Positions 17,390 through 27,900 of a stretch of 64,000 nt of DNA are shown one piece after another. The translations under genes were made by a program, and so were the position numbers. Position 1 is the stretch's first letter; each line of letters opens with the position of its first letter. Under the pieces are notes generated by a model. That model did not search any database and was not told the origin of the DNA. It saw only the letters and a list, made by a program, of their open reading frames with translations. This DNA comes from Chitinophagaceae bacterium (GTDB taxonomy: Bacteria > Bacteroidota > Bacteroidia > Chitinophagales > Chitinophagaceae): contig JADKHN010000006.1 of the NCBI GenBank assembly GCA_016721725.1, positions 434,001 through 498,000 on the forward strand, in the 5' to 3' direction.

Positions 17390-17574
17390 TGGAGGTACGG
17401 TATTTATAGAATGCTAATAGAAATAATAATAGTAAAACTAAGTGAAAATGTATTTTCGGCAAAGTAAACCAAAACAGACTTTGGTTTTATAAAAAACGAT
17501 GGACCACAATTTGATGGCATCATCTGATTTCATTATTTTTAACTACTCTTTTAAATCTTAAATACAGAACCTGC

Positions 17575-18069
17575 ATGATCAGCTATTACCCTCTCGCCAA
17601 AGGCAACAAATGGGAATACAAAATGAAGAACGGCAATACCTACACCAATGAAGTGCTTGAAGTGAATGGCAACCTGGTGACCATGAAGAATTCCACCCTG
17701 CCCGATCCCAATCAGGTCAAGATCGAGAACGGGATCATGTACAATGAACTGGTGGAGAAAGGCAATTTTCAACCCTGGCTGAAGGATGAACTTTCGATTG
17801 GTGACAGTTGGGATGCCACCTTTACTGCCAATGGCTTGAACAGTATCATGACCCTGACGGTCAGAGAGACTGGCATCAGCTTGGATGTGGAGGGAAAGAC
17901 CTATCCCGATGTCACCCTGGTCGAAGCGGAAAGCAAGATCGATATGAACGGGAACCTGATCAGTCTTAATTATTTCACCAAATACTATTATGCCAAAGGC
18001 GTGGGTTTGGTGCTGACGGCTTCATCGGATGGAGAGGCGCATTCGTTGACCACTTATACCATTCAATAG
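17575..18069 (+). CDS. Hypothetical protein, 164 residues
   Basis: No signal peptide and no family recognised. The sequence is beta-rich with short alternating strands (ISYYPLAKGNKWEYKMKNG, then MTLTVRETGISLDVEGKTY and FTKYYYAKGVGLVLTASS). The ending, where a YYAKGVGLV strand is followed by a Thr-rich strand, resembles small Bacteroidota beta-sandwich proteins that report on compound content. Function is unknown. It is a single gene on the plus strand facing away from the TIR gene. Confidence 0.7.
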   Translation: MISYYPLAKGNKWEYKMKNGNTYTNEVLEVNGNLVTMKNSTLPDPNQVKIENGIMYNELVEKGNFQPWLKDELSIGDSWDATFTANGLNSIMTLTVRETGISLDVEGKTYPDVTLVEAESKIDMNGNLISLNYFTKYYYAKGVGLVLTASSDGEAHSLTTYTIQ

Positions 18070-18095
18070 TACATCGCAATGAAAGATATTGTTAC

Positions 18096-18191
18096 CGTCA
18101 TTGCGAGAAAGAGAAAGCAAGACTAAGCAATTTCCCAGGTGAGTGTCATTGCGAGGAGGAATCCCGATGAATAGAGGGAAAGCAATCCCCC
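18096..18191. repeat. Two copies of the GTCATTGCGAGG repeat family
   Basis: Two diverged units begin CGTCATTGCGAGAAAG (18096) and TGTCATTGCGAGGAGG (about 18144), and each ends in (A)AGCAAT. These are the same words as in the arrays at 60383-60646 and 61072-61432. The copies lie directly downstream of the hypothetical gene. Confidence 0.75.
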
Positions 18192-18361
18192 GAATCAGTA
18201 GTAGAAGAATACTAGTGAATAACAAAAGACTCGTTGATCTTTCGAATGCCCCCACCCATTTGTTTCCACATAAGTAACTAATAATAACTACACTTCCCTT
18301 TTCACCTTTGCGGTTATATTTTCCCAAAAACGTTAACAAAACCTAAAAATTCCATGAACGG

Positions 18362-18410
18362 TTTTGCTATTACGAGGAAAATCGTATTTTGCTTACGAAA
18401 TCAATCGTAA
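18362..18410 (+). promoter_or_regulatory. Promoter with two palindromic BlaI-type operators
   Basis: A -33-like TTTTG (18362-18366) and a -7-like TATTTTGC (18385-18392) are 18 bp apart. Two palindromes of the same type are superimposed: TACGA-N6-TCGTA (18371-18386) between the promoter elements, and TTACGA-N6-TCGTAA (18393-18410) over the expected transcript start. Their centres are 23 bp apart, about two helical turns, and the second ends 1 bp before the repressor ATG. This is the layout expected for autorepression by a BlaI/MecI dimer. Confidence 0.82.
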
Positions 18411-18411
18411 T

Positions 18412-18798
18412 ATGGATCATATCAAGCAGTCAAAACCTACGGAAAGTGAACTGGAGATCCTGTCGGTCCTTTGGGAAAAGCAGGCCGCCACGGTACGTGC
18501 CGTTCATGAGGAATTGCTGAAGATCAAGGATGCCGGCTATACCACCACCCTCAAGCTCATGCAGATCATGTTTGAAAAAGGCCTGGTGACCCGTGACGAC
18601 AGCAGCAAGACGCATATCTATATGCCGGCTGTCAGCCGGGAAAAGACACAGAAACAATTCCTCAACCGGATGATCGATTCCCTGTTCGCCGGCTCTTCAA
18701 CCAACCTGGTACTACAGGCCCTCGGCGGCCATAATGCCAGCCAGGAAGAGCTCGAGAAGATCCAGGAACTGATCAACCAGTTGAAAAAGGACAAATAA
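18412..18798 (+). CDS. BlaI/MecI/CopY-family transcriptional repressor
   Basis: Winged-helix repressor of 128 residues from the chosen ATG; a longer in-frame start would lie inside the operators. Family features are ESELEILSVLWEKQAATVRAV (first helices), then the recognition-helix region GYTTTLKLMQIMFEKGLV with the wing, and the dimerisation and cleavage region (KQFLNRMIDSLFAGS). In BlaI-BlaR pairs, proteolysis triggered by the membrane sensor inactivates the repressor. The M56 gene lies 25 bp downstream in the same operon. Confidence 0.92.
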   Translation: MDHIKQSKPTESELEILSVLWEKQAATVRAVHEELLKIKDAGYTTTLKLMQIMFEKGLVTRDDSSKTHIYMPAVSREKTQKQFLNRMIDSLFAGSSTNLVLQALGGHNASQEELEKIQELINQLKKDK

Positions 18799-18823
18799 AA
18801 CCAACACCAACCTATCCCTGTTT

Positions 18824-20278
18824 ATGTCAGCTTTCGCGTACAGCATGACCATGGCCATCTTGCACAGTCTCTGGCAAGCCGCGCTCCTGTGGTTGCTTTA
18901 TAAAGCTGCCGTTACCAGCCTGCTGCGCAGGAACCATCCGCTGGATAAACGCAATTTCGCCTTCCTCTCGATCTGTGCTCAGCTGGCCTTGTTCATCATC
19001 ACGTTCATCCTTTATTATTCGGATTCCGGTGAATCGGGAAATGGATTCATCGCTTTTACCGCATCCCTCCTGCCGGGTATCGACCTGCAGGCCCTTTCCC
19101 CCTGGCTATTCTGCCTTTACGGGGTCATGCTGCTGATCCGTTTTACCTTATCCCTCTATTCCTGGACCCGTTTTCGCAACCGTTACCTGGCCGGAATCAT
19201 CAAACCATCGGTGGATCTTAAATTATTCACATCGCTAAAAGCTTTTCAATTCGGTATTCAGCGAAAGGTCACCCTTTGGCTCAGTACCACCATTCATACC
19301 CCCATCACTTTCGGTTTCTTTCGGCCGGTGATCGTTTTACCGGTGGCCCTGGTCAACCAGCTCAGCCTGCAACAGGCCGAAACCCTGATCCTTCATGAAC
19401 TCACGCATATCCGGACCAACGATTACCTGCTCAACTGGTTCCTGATCATCGCTGAAAATATCTTCTTCTTTAACCCTTTTATCCTGGCGTTTGGCAAGAC
19501 CATCCGACTGGAAAGGGAAAAGAACTGCGACCTTTCGGTGCTGGCGTTCAGCTACTCCCCCGCCCTGTACGCGGAGACCCTGCTGCACACCGAAAGGCTG
19601 CGGCAAATGGTACCCGCTTTTTCACTGGCGGCCGTACATCACAAAAAGCAATTATTGAACCGCATACGGTTTTTCAGTTCGGCAGGATTCATTAAACAGC
19701 CTCGTCGCTTAAAACTGGCCCTGCCCCTGATCATTCTTTTCATGCTGGTGTTCATCGGATCGGCAACACTGACCGGGCCGCATAAAACCAATGCCCCATC
19801 TGCATTCAGCCAAGACCTGGCCGTAACGGTGGTGGAATTGCCAGCCACCAACAACGAATTCAGTGAATGGAACAACGAACCCGTTGAAGCCACACTGACC
19901 GGTCAGGAACGTGAATTCATGGAAAAGGCCGAACAGGTCATCAATAACAAGATGCCCGCCATAGAACGCAAAATGCAGGAACTGAAACCCTTGCTCCGCA
20001 AACTGGAAAAAAGGGCGCTGGAACTCAGTGAAACGGCTTTTGCTAACCAGGTGATCCCCGTTGCCCTGAAAGAGCTGGATACACTGGCCCGGGAAGTATG
20101 GATACAGGAAGAAGTTTCCGGACAAAAAGCCAAGGCCGTTAAAGCCTATCGCATGATCTTCGTGAACGGACAATGGGTCATGGTTCCTCAATGGATCGCT
20201 ACCGCCAGGGAAGTGGCCGACAGTATCGGAAACCGGAAAGACGACAGTTCAGTACGAAGGATGAGGATGATGCAGTAA
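18824..20278 (+). CDS. BlaR1-like M56 family membrane metallopeptidase
   Basis: 484 residues. About four membrane helices in the first 300 residues flank the gluzincin site LILHELTHIRTNDYLLNW (HExxH near residue 192) and the downstream ENIFFFNPFI with RLEREKNCD. A last helix (LALPLIILFMLVFIGSA) leads to a soluble tail rich in Glu and Lys, probably periplasmic and partly coiled coil. There is no penicillin-binding sensor domain, so the signal need not be a beta-lactam. It should cleave or inactivate the BlaI-type repressor encoded just upstream. Confidence 0.9.
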   Translation: MSAFAYSMTMAILHSLWQAALLWLLYKAAVTSLLRRNHPLDKRNFAFLSICAQLALFIITFILYYSDSGESGNGFIAFTASLLPGIDLQALSPWLFCLYGVMLLIRFTLSLYSWTRFRNRYLAGIIKPSVDLKLFTSLKAFQFGIQRKVTLWLSTTIHTPITFGFFRPVIVLPVALVNQLSLQQAETLILHELTHIRTNDYLLNWFLIIAENIFFFNPFILAFGKTIRLEREKNCDLSVLAFSYSPALYAETLLHTERLRQMVPAFSLAAVHHKKQLLNRIRFFSSAGFIKQPRRLKLALPLIILFMLVFIGSATLTGPHKTNAPSAFSQDLAVTVVELPATNNEFSEWNNEPVEATLTGQEREFMEKAEQVINNKMPAIERKMQELKPLLRKLEKRALELSETAFANQVIPVALKELDTLAREVWIQEEVSGQKAKAVKAYRMIFVNGQWVMVPQWIATAREVADSIGNRKDDSSVRRMRMMQ

Positions 20279-20283
20279 TGCTT

Positions 20284-20318
20284 TGAATACTGAATGCTAA
20301 ATGCTGAATTTTGAATTA
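20284..20318. repeat. Heptamer array (TGAAT-type), single arm
   Basis: Five 7-bp units in strict register just after the M56 stop codon: TGAATAC, TGAATGC, TAAATGC, TGAATTT, TGAATTA. The same units occur at 57621-57662. Confidence 0.75.
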
Positions 20319-20335
20319 GCAGAGGAAAAAGGAAT

Positions 20336-20686
20336 TGGGAATTGCCCCCTAAAGATTGATAAGTTATTTGCCACAATGGATTTAAACTGCCGAAGGCAGT
20401 CATCTGTGTAATCCGCTCTTATGCTCTCCCTGTTAAAAACACGCGCTAAACTTTCTTAAATATAATCTGTGGTGATCTGTGGTCAATTTACTCCCCTAGG
20501 CAAGCGGAATCAAGAATTCCCCCCGTAAAAGATTTTTAAGATGATTGCCACAATGGATTTAAACTGCCGAAGGCAGTCATCTGTGTAATCCGTTCTTATG
20601 CTCTCCCTGTTTTAACACACTCTAAACTTTCTTAATGATAATCTGTGTTAATCTGTGGTCAATTTACTCCCCTAAGCAAACGGAAT
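20336..20686. repeat. Tandem duplication of a 175-177 bp non-coding unit
   Basis: Two copies, about 20336-20510 and 20511-20686, share long identical stretches (TGCCACAATGGATTTAAA at 20369 and again at 20546, then the ATCTGTGTAATCCG and CTCCCTGTT segments). They fill most of the 463-bp gap between two convergent genes. Copies differ at scattered bases and small indels. No coding capacity is evident. Confidence 0.85.
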
Positions 20687-20741
20687 CGGGATCTTGCAAT
20701 CAATGAATTGATAAACTAAAAACTATCCAACTTCAAAACCA

Positions 20742-21776
20742 TTACCACAAATTCCTCGGACAGGTATCCCCGTATTTATTACCCAGAATGAAACCGATCA
20801 CCAATTCATGGGTTCCCCTGGTATAGGTTTGCAGACGGGTATTGGTGGCGTGTTCGTAAGCATAGCTGATGTTGAAGAAATTCGCCACATTCACCCCAAC
20901 CATACCCGAGTACCCGGATAACAGATTGGAATACCGGTAGCTGCCGCCGATCCAGAAGAAATCCTGGTATTGCAATTTCACATTTCCGTGAACGCCGGTT
21001 AACTGAGGCTGCCAGTATTGTACCATCACGGAAGGTAAAAGAGAAACGGATTCACCTAATTGGAAACGGTATCCCGCAGTTCCAAAATAATTGGGCGTGA
21101 AATAAGTGCCGTATTTATCATTCTTCACAAAACGGGCCTTCCCGGGAATGATATTGAGTACTGATACCCCCAGGAAATAACGGGAAGAATACAACCAAAG
21201 CCCCGCCCCGATCTCCGGTTTGAACTTACTCAGTTCCCCGCTCGAATAGCCGATCGCCGGATCATTGGGATCCAGGTTTCCCCAAACGATCTTCGACTGG
21301 TCGAGGCTCACACTGGAAACACCCAGGTTGATGCCGGCTGACAGAGCTGTCTTCGGACCCAGGGGTTTATGATAGGCATAGGAAACGGCAATGGACCAGC
21401 GGTTGAAATAACCCGCTTTATCATTGATGGCCTGTAATCCCAGTCCGTGATGCGCAGGTGAGGTGGCGTATTCGTCCCAGTACTTTGGCCCCCGGGGATT
21501 TTCTCCGGGAATGGCAAAGGAAGTGACGCTGGTCCGCAGGTCTTTTTTATTCAGGGGTCCGTGGACGCTCGCATAGGCAGTGACCGGATGTCCTTCAATG
21601 CCCGACCACTGATTGCGGTAGCTGAGTTTGATGTCGGTATAATTCTCAATGCCCGTCAGCGCCGGGTTCAGGATATAATTATTGAGGATATACTGGGTAT
21701 AATAAGGTTTAGCCTGTGAAAAACAAACCAGGCCAACAAAAAAGGAAGCGAAAGTGATCAGAACGGTTTTCTTCAT
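20742..21776 (-). CDS. PorP/SprF family type IX secretion-associated outer-membrane protein
   Basis: 344 residues with a signal peptide (MKKTVLITFASFFVGLVCFSQ, cleaved near residue 21). The start of the mature protein is family-typical: AKPYYTQYILNNYILNPALTG, then YRNQWSGIEGHPVTAYASVHG. Alternating beta strands to the C-terminus suggest a barrel. In Bacteroidota such genes stand next to large type B sorting-domain proteins, as here, and are thought to anchor them after T9SS export. It lies 134 bp downstream of the 2251-residue gene on the same strand. Confidence 0.93.
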   Translation of the reverse strand: MKKTVLITFASFFVGLVCFSQAKPYYTQYILNNYILNPALTGIENYTDIKLSYRNQWSGIEGHPVTAYASVHGPLNKKDLRTSVTSFAIPGENPRGPKYWDEYATSPAHHGLGLQAINDKAGYFNRWSIAVSYAYHKPLGPKTALSAGINLGVSSVSLDQSKIVWGNLDPNDPAIGYSSGELSKFKPEIGAGLWLYSSRYFLGVSVLNIIPGKARFVKNDKYGTYFTPNYFGTAGYRFQLGESVSLLPSVMVQYWQPQLTGVHGNVKLQYQDFFWIGGSYRYSNLLSGYSGMVGVNVANFFNISYAYEHATNTRLQTYTRGTHELVIGFILGNKYGDTCPRNLW

Positions 21777-21910
21777 GATTTCAGTTTATACTCCGGACCG
21801 GGGTCCGTCAGTCTTTCAAATACAATTTCGTTTTATTGGAACGAAAAAAAAAGGTAATCGGCTGTATAAACCATGGCGGAGACCCTTCTGTCGCCGCCAT
21901 GGCTGAATCG

Positions 21911-24900
21911 TTATTTGACAATGGTCACATATCCCGTGATCGGGTCGCGTCCGCTGCCCGGTTCGATGATATAATAATAGGTATCCACCGGCAAGGGCTT
22001 TCCCTTGATCGTTCCATCCCAGGGCTTGGTATAGCCCCTGGATTCAAACACTTTCTGGCCAGCACGCGTGAACACCTGTACCCAGTTATCGGGATAGGTC
22101 TCCAGGTAATCGATCCTCCAGGTATCATTGATACCGTCGTTGTTCGGCGTGAACGTATTGGGGATCACCGGGAATTTCAGCAGTTTGACAAAAACGTCAT
22201 CACTCTTCGCGCAACCACCCCTTGCCGTTACCGTCAGGATATAGGTCATATCGGTGAGCGGACGCGTAACCCTCGGTTTCGCGACCTTATCGTTATCCAG
22301 GTAGAGGCTCGGTGTCCACAGGAACTGCAGGTCGTTGCCATAGGTGACCGATTCGATCTGGATCGAACCGCCTTCCAGGATAAACCGGTCGGGGCCGGCA
22401 TTCACTTTCGGATAAGGATAAACCGTGAATGGCTTGGTGATCGTATCACTGTTACAACCCAGGCTGTTCACTGTATACAGCGTCACATTGAATGTGATCG
22501 TATCGGTGTAGGTATAAGTGAACGTAGGTACCGTACGGATGCTTCCATCGCCCAGGTTCCAGTTCCACTGAGACGGCGATCCGTCCTTATAATCGGTCAG
22601 GTCGGTAAAGGTCACCGGATCCTGGATACAGACATGGGGCTTGCTGGTGCTGAAATCGGCTTTCGGTTGCGGGTGGATGGTACTGATCGTGATCGTCGTA
22701 TCATGAGAACAACCATACTGGCTCGTTACCGTGAGTTTGACATTGAACGGACCGATACCGGAATACCAGTGTGTGGGATTCTTGGATGTCGATACATTGT
22801 TGATGCCGCTGGATGGTTCGCCGAAATCCCATTGGTAAGTGAAACCGTTCTCCGTTCCGTCTTCAATGGTTGAGGTATTGATGAAGGAAACGATGGCGTT
22901 CGGGATACAATAAGAAGGCTTATCCACTGCGAATTTCGGTACCGGTATCGGGCTTACTGTAATGGTTCCGCTCAGGGACGCCTTCACACAGTTATTTCCG
23001 GCCGTGGTGATCGTATAATTGAACGGTGATCCGGTAGTCGTGGTCGGTGAACCCTGCAAAGTGACGGTCAGGCCCACTTGTGTGGCCGTAATGCCCGGAG
23101 GCAGACCGGTAATGGTGAATGTGGTGGCTCCTCCCCCGATATCATAAGTGATCGGGGCGATCAGGGTATTCAGGCAAACACGCTGAATATTGCTGCCGGC
23201 GCCGGAAGTCAGGATGATCGTATGGTCTGAAGTGACTGTGATCGATCCTCCCGCATTGGCGGTCGCGCAGGCATTACCCGTCGTGACAATATTAAAGAGG
23301 AAAGGCATCCCCACCGCGGTGGTCGGCGCTCCCTGTATGGTCAGTGTGGTACCCACAACGGTAAAACTCATCCCCGCCGGTAAGCCGGTCACTATTGCAC
23401 CAGTAGCTCCGCCGCCGAGGTTATAGGTGATCGGGGTGATATTGACATTGATACAGGTGGTGGGGTTATCGGATCCCGGACCTGAAGTGAGCGTGATCGT
23501 ATGATTGGGCAAAACAGAGACCGGAGTTGAATACACGGTGCTGTTACAACCATAGGCGGAAACATTATACATCGTGACCACATAGGTACCCGGAGCCGGG
23601 AAAAGATGTGTGAATGTTGAACCAGGAGCGTGATTCTCAATGGGGGAACCGTCGCCGAAATCCCAGACCGTATTGGCCAGGGTGACCGTACCCGGAGCGG
23701 TGGACTGGTCGGTAAAGGAAACAGGCACGCCATCACATACCGGTGTGGAATAGGTGAAGACCGCGTGGGCGGTATCCAGAACCCGGATCGTATTGCTCAT
23801 GGTGTCTATGCAACCGGCAGCACTGGAGGTGTAAGTATATAGGATCGTATGTAACCCGATACCCGCAACAGCCGGACTGAAGATACCCGTTGGGGAAACC
23901 CCGGGTCCGGAGAATACGCCTGTACCCGGCACGCCGCCGGTCTCACTGGCCTGCGTGAGCTGGAACGGAGCCGCCAGCAGGCAGGTATCCGGCATATTGT
24001 TGAACAGTACCAGCGGCGCCGCGTTGACGGTGATATTACCCAGTTTATCATTCAGGCAAATGCCTCCTGAATAAGCTCGGAAGCGGATCGTATAAACTTT
24101 TGTGAGCGGCGCCTGGAAATTGGGATATAAGTGCTTGTATACTTTATTGGGATAAGGGAAATCATCCACTTCAGGTGGGCCCGGCGGACCTGCATTCACA
24201 TCATCCCACCAGATCTCGATCTTGGTGATGGTGCCCGGGAATACGGTGGCCAGGTTAACGATGGCCACTGAGTCGTTCGCACATAAAGTAGCCGGATTGT
24301 TGACACTGAAATTGGATACCGGGAAGCTGCCGTTAACGGTCAGCACATGAACAATGGTATCCTTGCAACCGGTATTGGTGGTCACGATCAGTTCAACATT
24401 ATAAGTACCCACCGCCGTATAACTGTGGGTGGGATTTTGAAGGATCGAGGTATTGAGCGGGCCACTGACCGGATCACCGAAATTCCAATTCCAGGCCACG
24501 ATGGTGGAAGGGGCCGCAACACGGCTGGTATCGGTGAATTGAGCATAGGTATCACTCAGACAAACTTCTGGAACGATATAACCCGCCAGTGGACGGGCAT
24601 TGATCACTACGGCTTGTGTATAGACCAGGCTGGTACAGCCCATCGTTGAGGTCACGGTGAGGGTTACATTATAAGTACCCGAAGTGGCGAAATCATGGGT
24701 CGGGTTTTGAACGGTGGAGGTATTGTTCGCTCCGCTTCCGGGATCATCGAAATTCCATAGCCAGCTGTTCAATGTACCCACATTGGCGATGGAAAGGTCC
24801 GTGAAGCTGATCGTTCGGGTTTCGCAGGATGGAGCAGCATAGCTGAAATTGGCCGTGGGCAGGGGATGTACTGTGATCACGACAGAACCAGACTGAGCCT

Positions 24901-27900
24901 GGCTGCACAAAGTGGTACTGCTTTCTGAAACACTCAGCAGGTTATAGGTGAAGGTACCGGCTACATTGGTTGGGGCGGCTACGGTCACCGAATTGCCCAC
25001 GGTAGTGGTCACAAACAGGTTAGGACCGCCGTTGATATTATAGGTGAATGTGTATGGCGCTACACCGCCAGCACCGGTAAAAGTAACATCGGGCGAAGGA
25101 TCATCTTTACAAACAGAAATGGTTCCGGTAATGGTGGCTGTCGGCAATGGATTCACCGTGATGACCGCCGTACCACCCTGTGCCTGCTGGCAGGCATTGG
25201 GACTACCCTCCTGAACATTCACCAGCGTATAGGTAAAGGTTCCCACTACATTGGTGGGTGCTGAAACGGTGACCGAGTTACCAACAGTTGTGGTAACGGT
25301 CAGTACCGGACCGCCATTTATCGTATAAGAGAAAGTATAAGGAGCCGTACCCACTGCACCGGTGAACGTGATATCCGGAGAAGGCGCATTCTGACAAACC
25401 GCGGTGGTACCCGCAATGGTGGCCGTTGGTAATGGGTTGACAGTTACAACAGCTGTTCCCGACTGAGCCTGGCTGCAGGTCGTTGAACTGCCGTCCTGCA
25501 CGCTGACCAGGGCATAGGTAAAGGTACCCGCCACATTCGTTGGAGCCGGAACCGTTACACTATTACCAACAACAGTAGTTACGGTGAGCACCGGTCCGCC
25601 ATTAATGGTATAGGAGAACGTATATGGCGCAGTGGCGCTGGCACCGGTGAACGTGATATCCGGAGAAGGCGCATTCAGACAAACGGTAACGGTTCCGCTG
25701 ATCGTAGCCGTAGGCAATGGATTCACGGTGATCACGGCGGATCCGCTCTGGGCCTGAACGCAAGCCGTAGAACTGCCGTCCTGAACACTGAGCAGGTTAT
25801 AGGTGAAAGTTCCCACCACATTGGTTGGAGCGGCAACAGTAACTGAATTGCCAACGGTGGTGGTAACAAACAGGTTGGGTCCGCCATTGATATTATACGT
25901 AAAAGTATAAGGGGCCGTTCCGGTGGCGCCGGTAAATGTGACCAGGGGCTGCGGTGCATTCTGGCAAACCGCTGTAGTGCCGGTAACCGTAGCCGTTGGT
26001 AAAGGATTTACGGTGATGACCGCTGATCCGGCCTGTGGCTGGCTGCAAGCCGTGGCCGTACCGTCCTGCACACTCAATAAGGTATAGGTGAATGTGCCTA
26101 CCACATTGGTGGGAGCGGCAACAGTGACAGAATTACCCACGGTTGTGGTGACGTTCAGTGTTGGCCCTCCATTGATATTGTATGAGAAAGTAAACGGAGC
26201 CGTTCCAATAACACCGGTGAAAGTCACATTGGGTGATGGCGCATTCTGGCAAACGGACGTGGTGCCGCTGATGGTTGCAGTTGGCAAAGGATTGACGGTA
26301 ACCACCGAGGTTTGGCCGGCAATGGTACGGCTGCATAAGGTAGAACCCAGGTTCCTTACACTATCCAGGGTATATGTGAATACGCCGGGTACACCGGTAG
26401 GCGCTGTGATCGTAGCCGAGGTGCTCACCCCTACCGTACTGACACTAAGTGGTCCGCCCGCATTGATGTGATAATAGAAAGTATAAGGCGGCGTACCCAG
26501 GGAACCGTTAAAGGTTATGGTGGGTGGAGCTGCATTCTGGCATACCTCAATGGTACCGCTGATGGTGGCGTTGGGAAGATCCGGAACGATAACTTGTTGG
26601 GTAATGGTATCACTCAGGCAACCAGGCGTGGTGATGTCGGAGAACCGGACATTATAGGTGCCCGGGGCCGAGAAAAGATGCGTGGGATTTCGGACAAAGG
26701 AAATGTTGTTGGCGCCGCTGGCCGGGTCATCGAAGTTCCACCAGAAACTATAGGTGGGTTTAGGTGCCTGGGGTGTGGTTTCCGTGAACTGATAAGGTTC
26801 GGCGTAACATCCGCCGGGTGTCCAGGTAAAATTGGCCACTGGTGGAATGGAGACCGTTAGATCGAAATCAATATCCTGTACCGACCCGCATTCTCCATTG
26901 GGTACCCAGGTGGTGATCGTGATGGGATAGACACCCAGGTTGGTAAAATTATAGAACAAGGGAATAGAATACCAGTGAATGGTACGCCCGTTGACCACGG
27001 TAAATGAGTCCTCAGCCACATTACCAGTATTATTCACAAAGACATTGGTATTGTTGGGCAACATACCCGCAGCATTGTGGAAGTTCCAATACATGGAATC
27101 GGGTATATAAGGAAGAGACACTTTGAATTTAAAGGGAGAGTTTGTACAGACAGAGGGTGTAGCTTCGATCCCATATTGTGTCCTGACCCCGATCTGCTGA
27201 TACAGGTCCTTGATATTGGTGCCGGCATTGTATCCATAGGATTCAGTACTACCAAAACCATAAGCGATGGCGTTAAAGCCGGAGTCGGATTGAATGATAT
27301 GGGCTGTTTGTGCAGGGCTGGGATTAGTGATTGCTGTTCTTAAATAGGAGTAAGCTGGATTCTGAGGATGAACTACCCAATTTAATGGTGGAACAGCCAA
27401 TCCATCCAACTTGAACGAACTGATTGCAGTTCCAGAATTCGGTATAACAACATTCAAAAAGTGGTTTAAAATGGCAAAATTGGGAGTAGCATTCCATTGA
27501 ACCGTATTGATGTTTTGTTCGATACCGCTTAAATAAATGACCTCCGGATCACCGGGCTGACCATTAAAACAACTGGCTATAGTCGGGGTAGCATTACTTC
27601 CCTGGGAAGTGAAATATTGAGCCACCATGATGGCACTGTCCGATTCAATGAATTGAGGTTGATTGGTAGCTGGTATTTCATAATAGAATCCTCCGATTAG
27701 AGGCAACCCAGTTACTACCCCATTTATCTTAACAATAGCAGCCGGATTTGATACACAGATTCGAAAATAATTATTTGCAGCATTGCCAGCCGGAAAAGTT
27801 CCATTAACAATCGTTCCTAAAGCCGGGGTTGTCAGGTATTTTTTACCCCACGCAGTTTTAGGCATGGCCTGAACCATATAGTTATCCGAGGAAGAAGCAT

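Noticed and set aside
18824..20278. Beta-lactam resistance sensor BlaR1
   Set aside because: The M56 peptidase domain is present but the penicillin-binding sensor domain is not, so resistance cannot be inferred.
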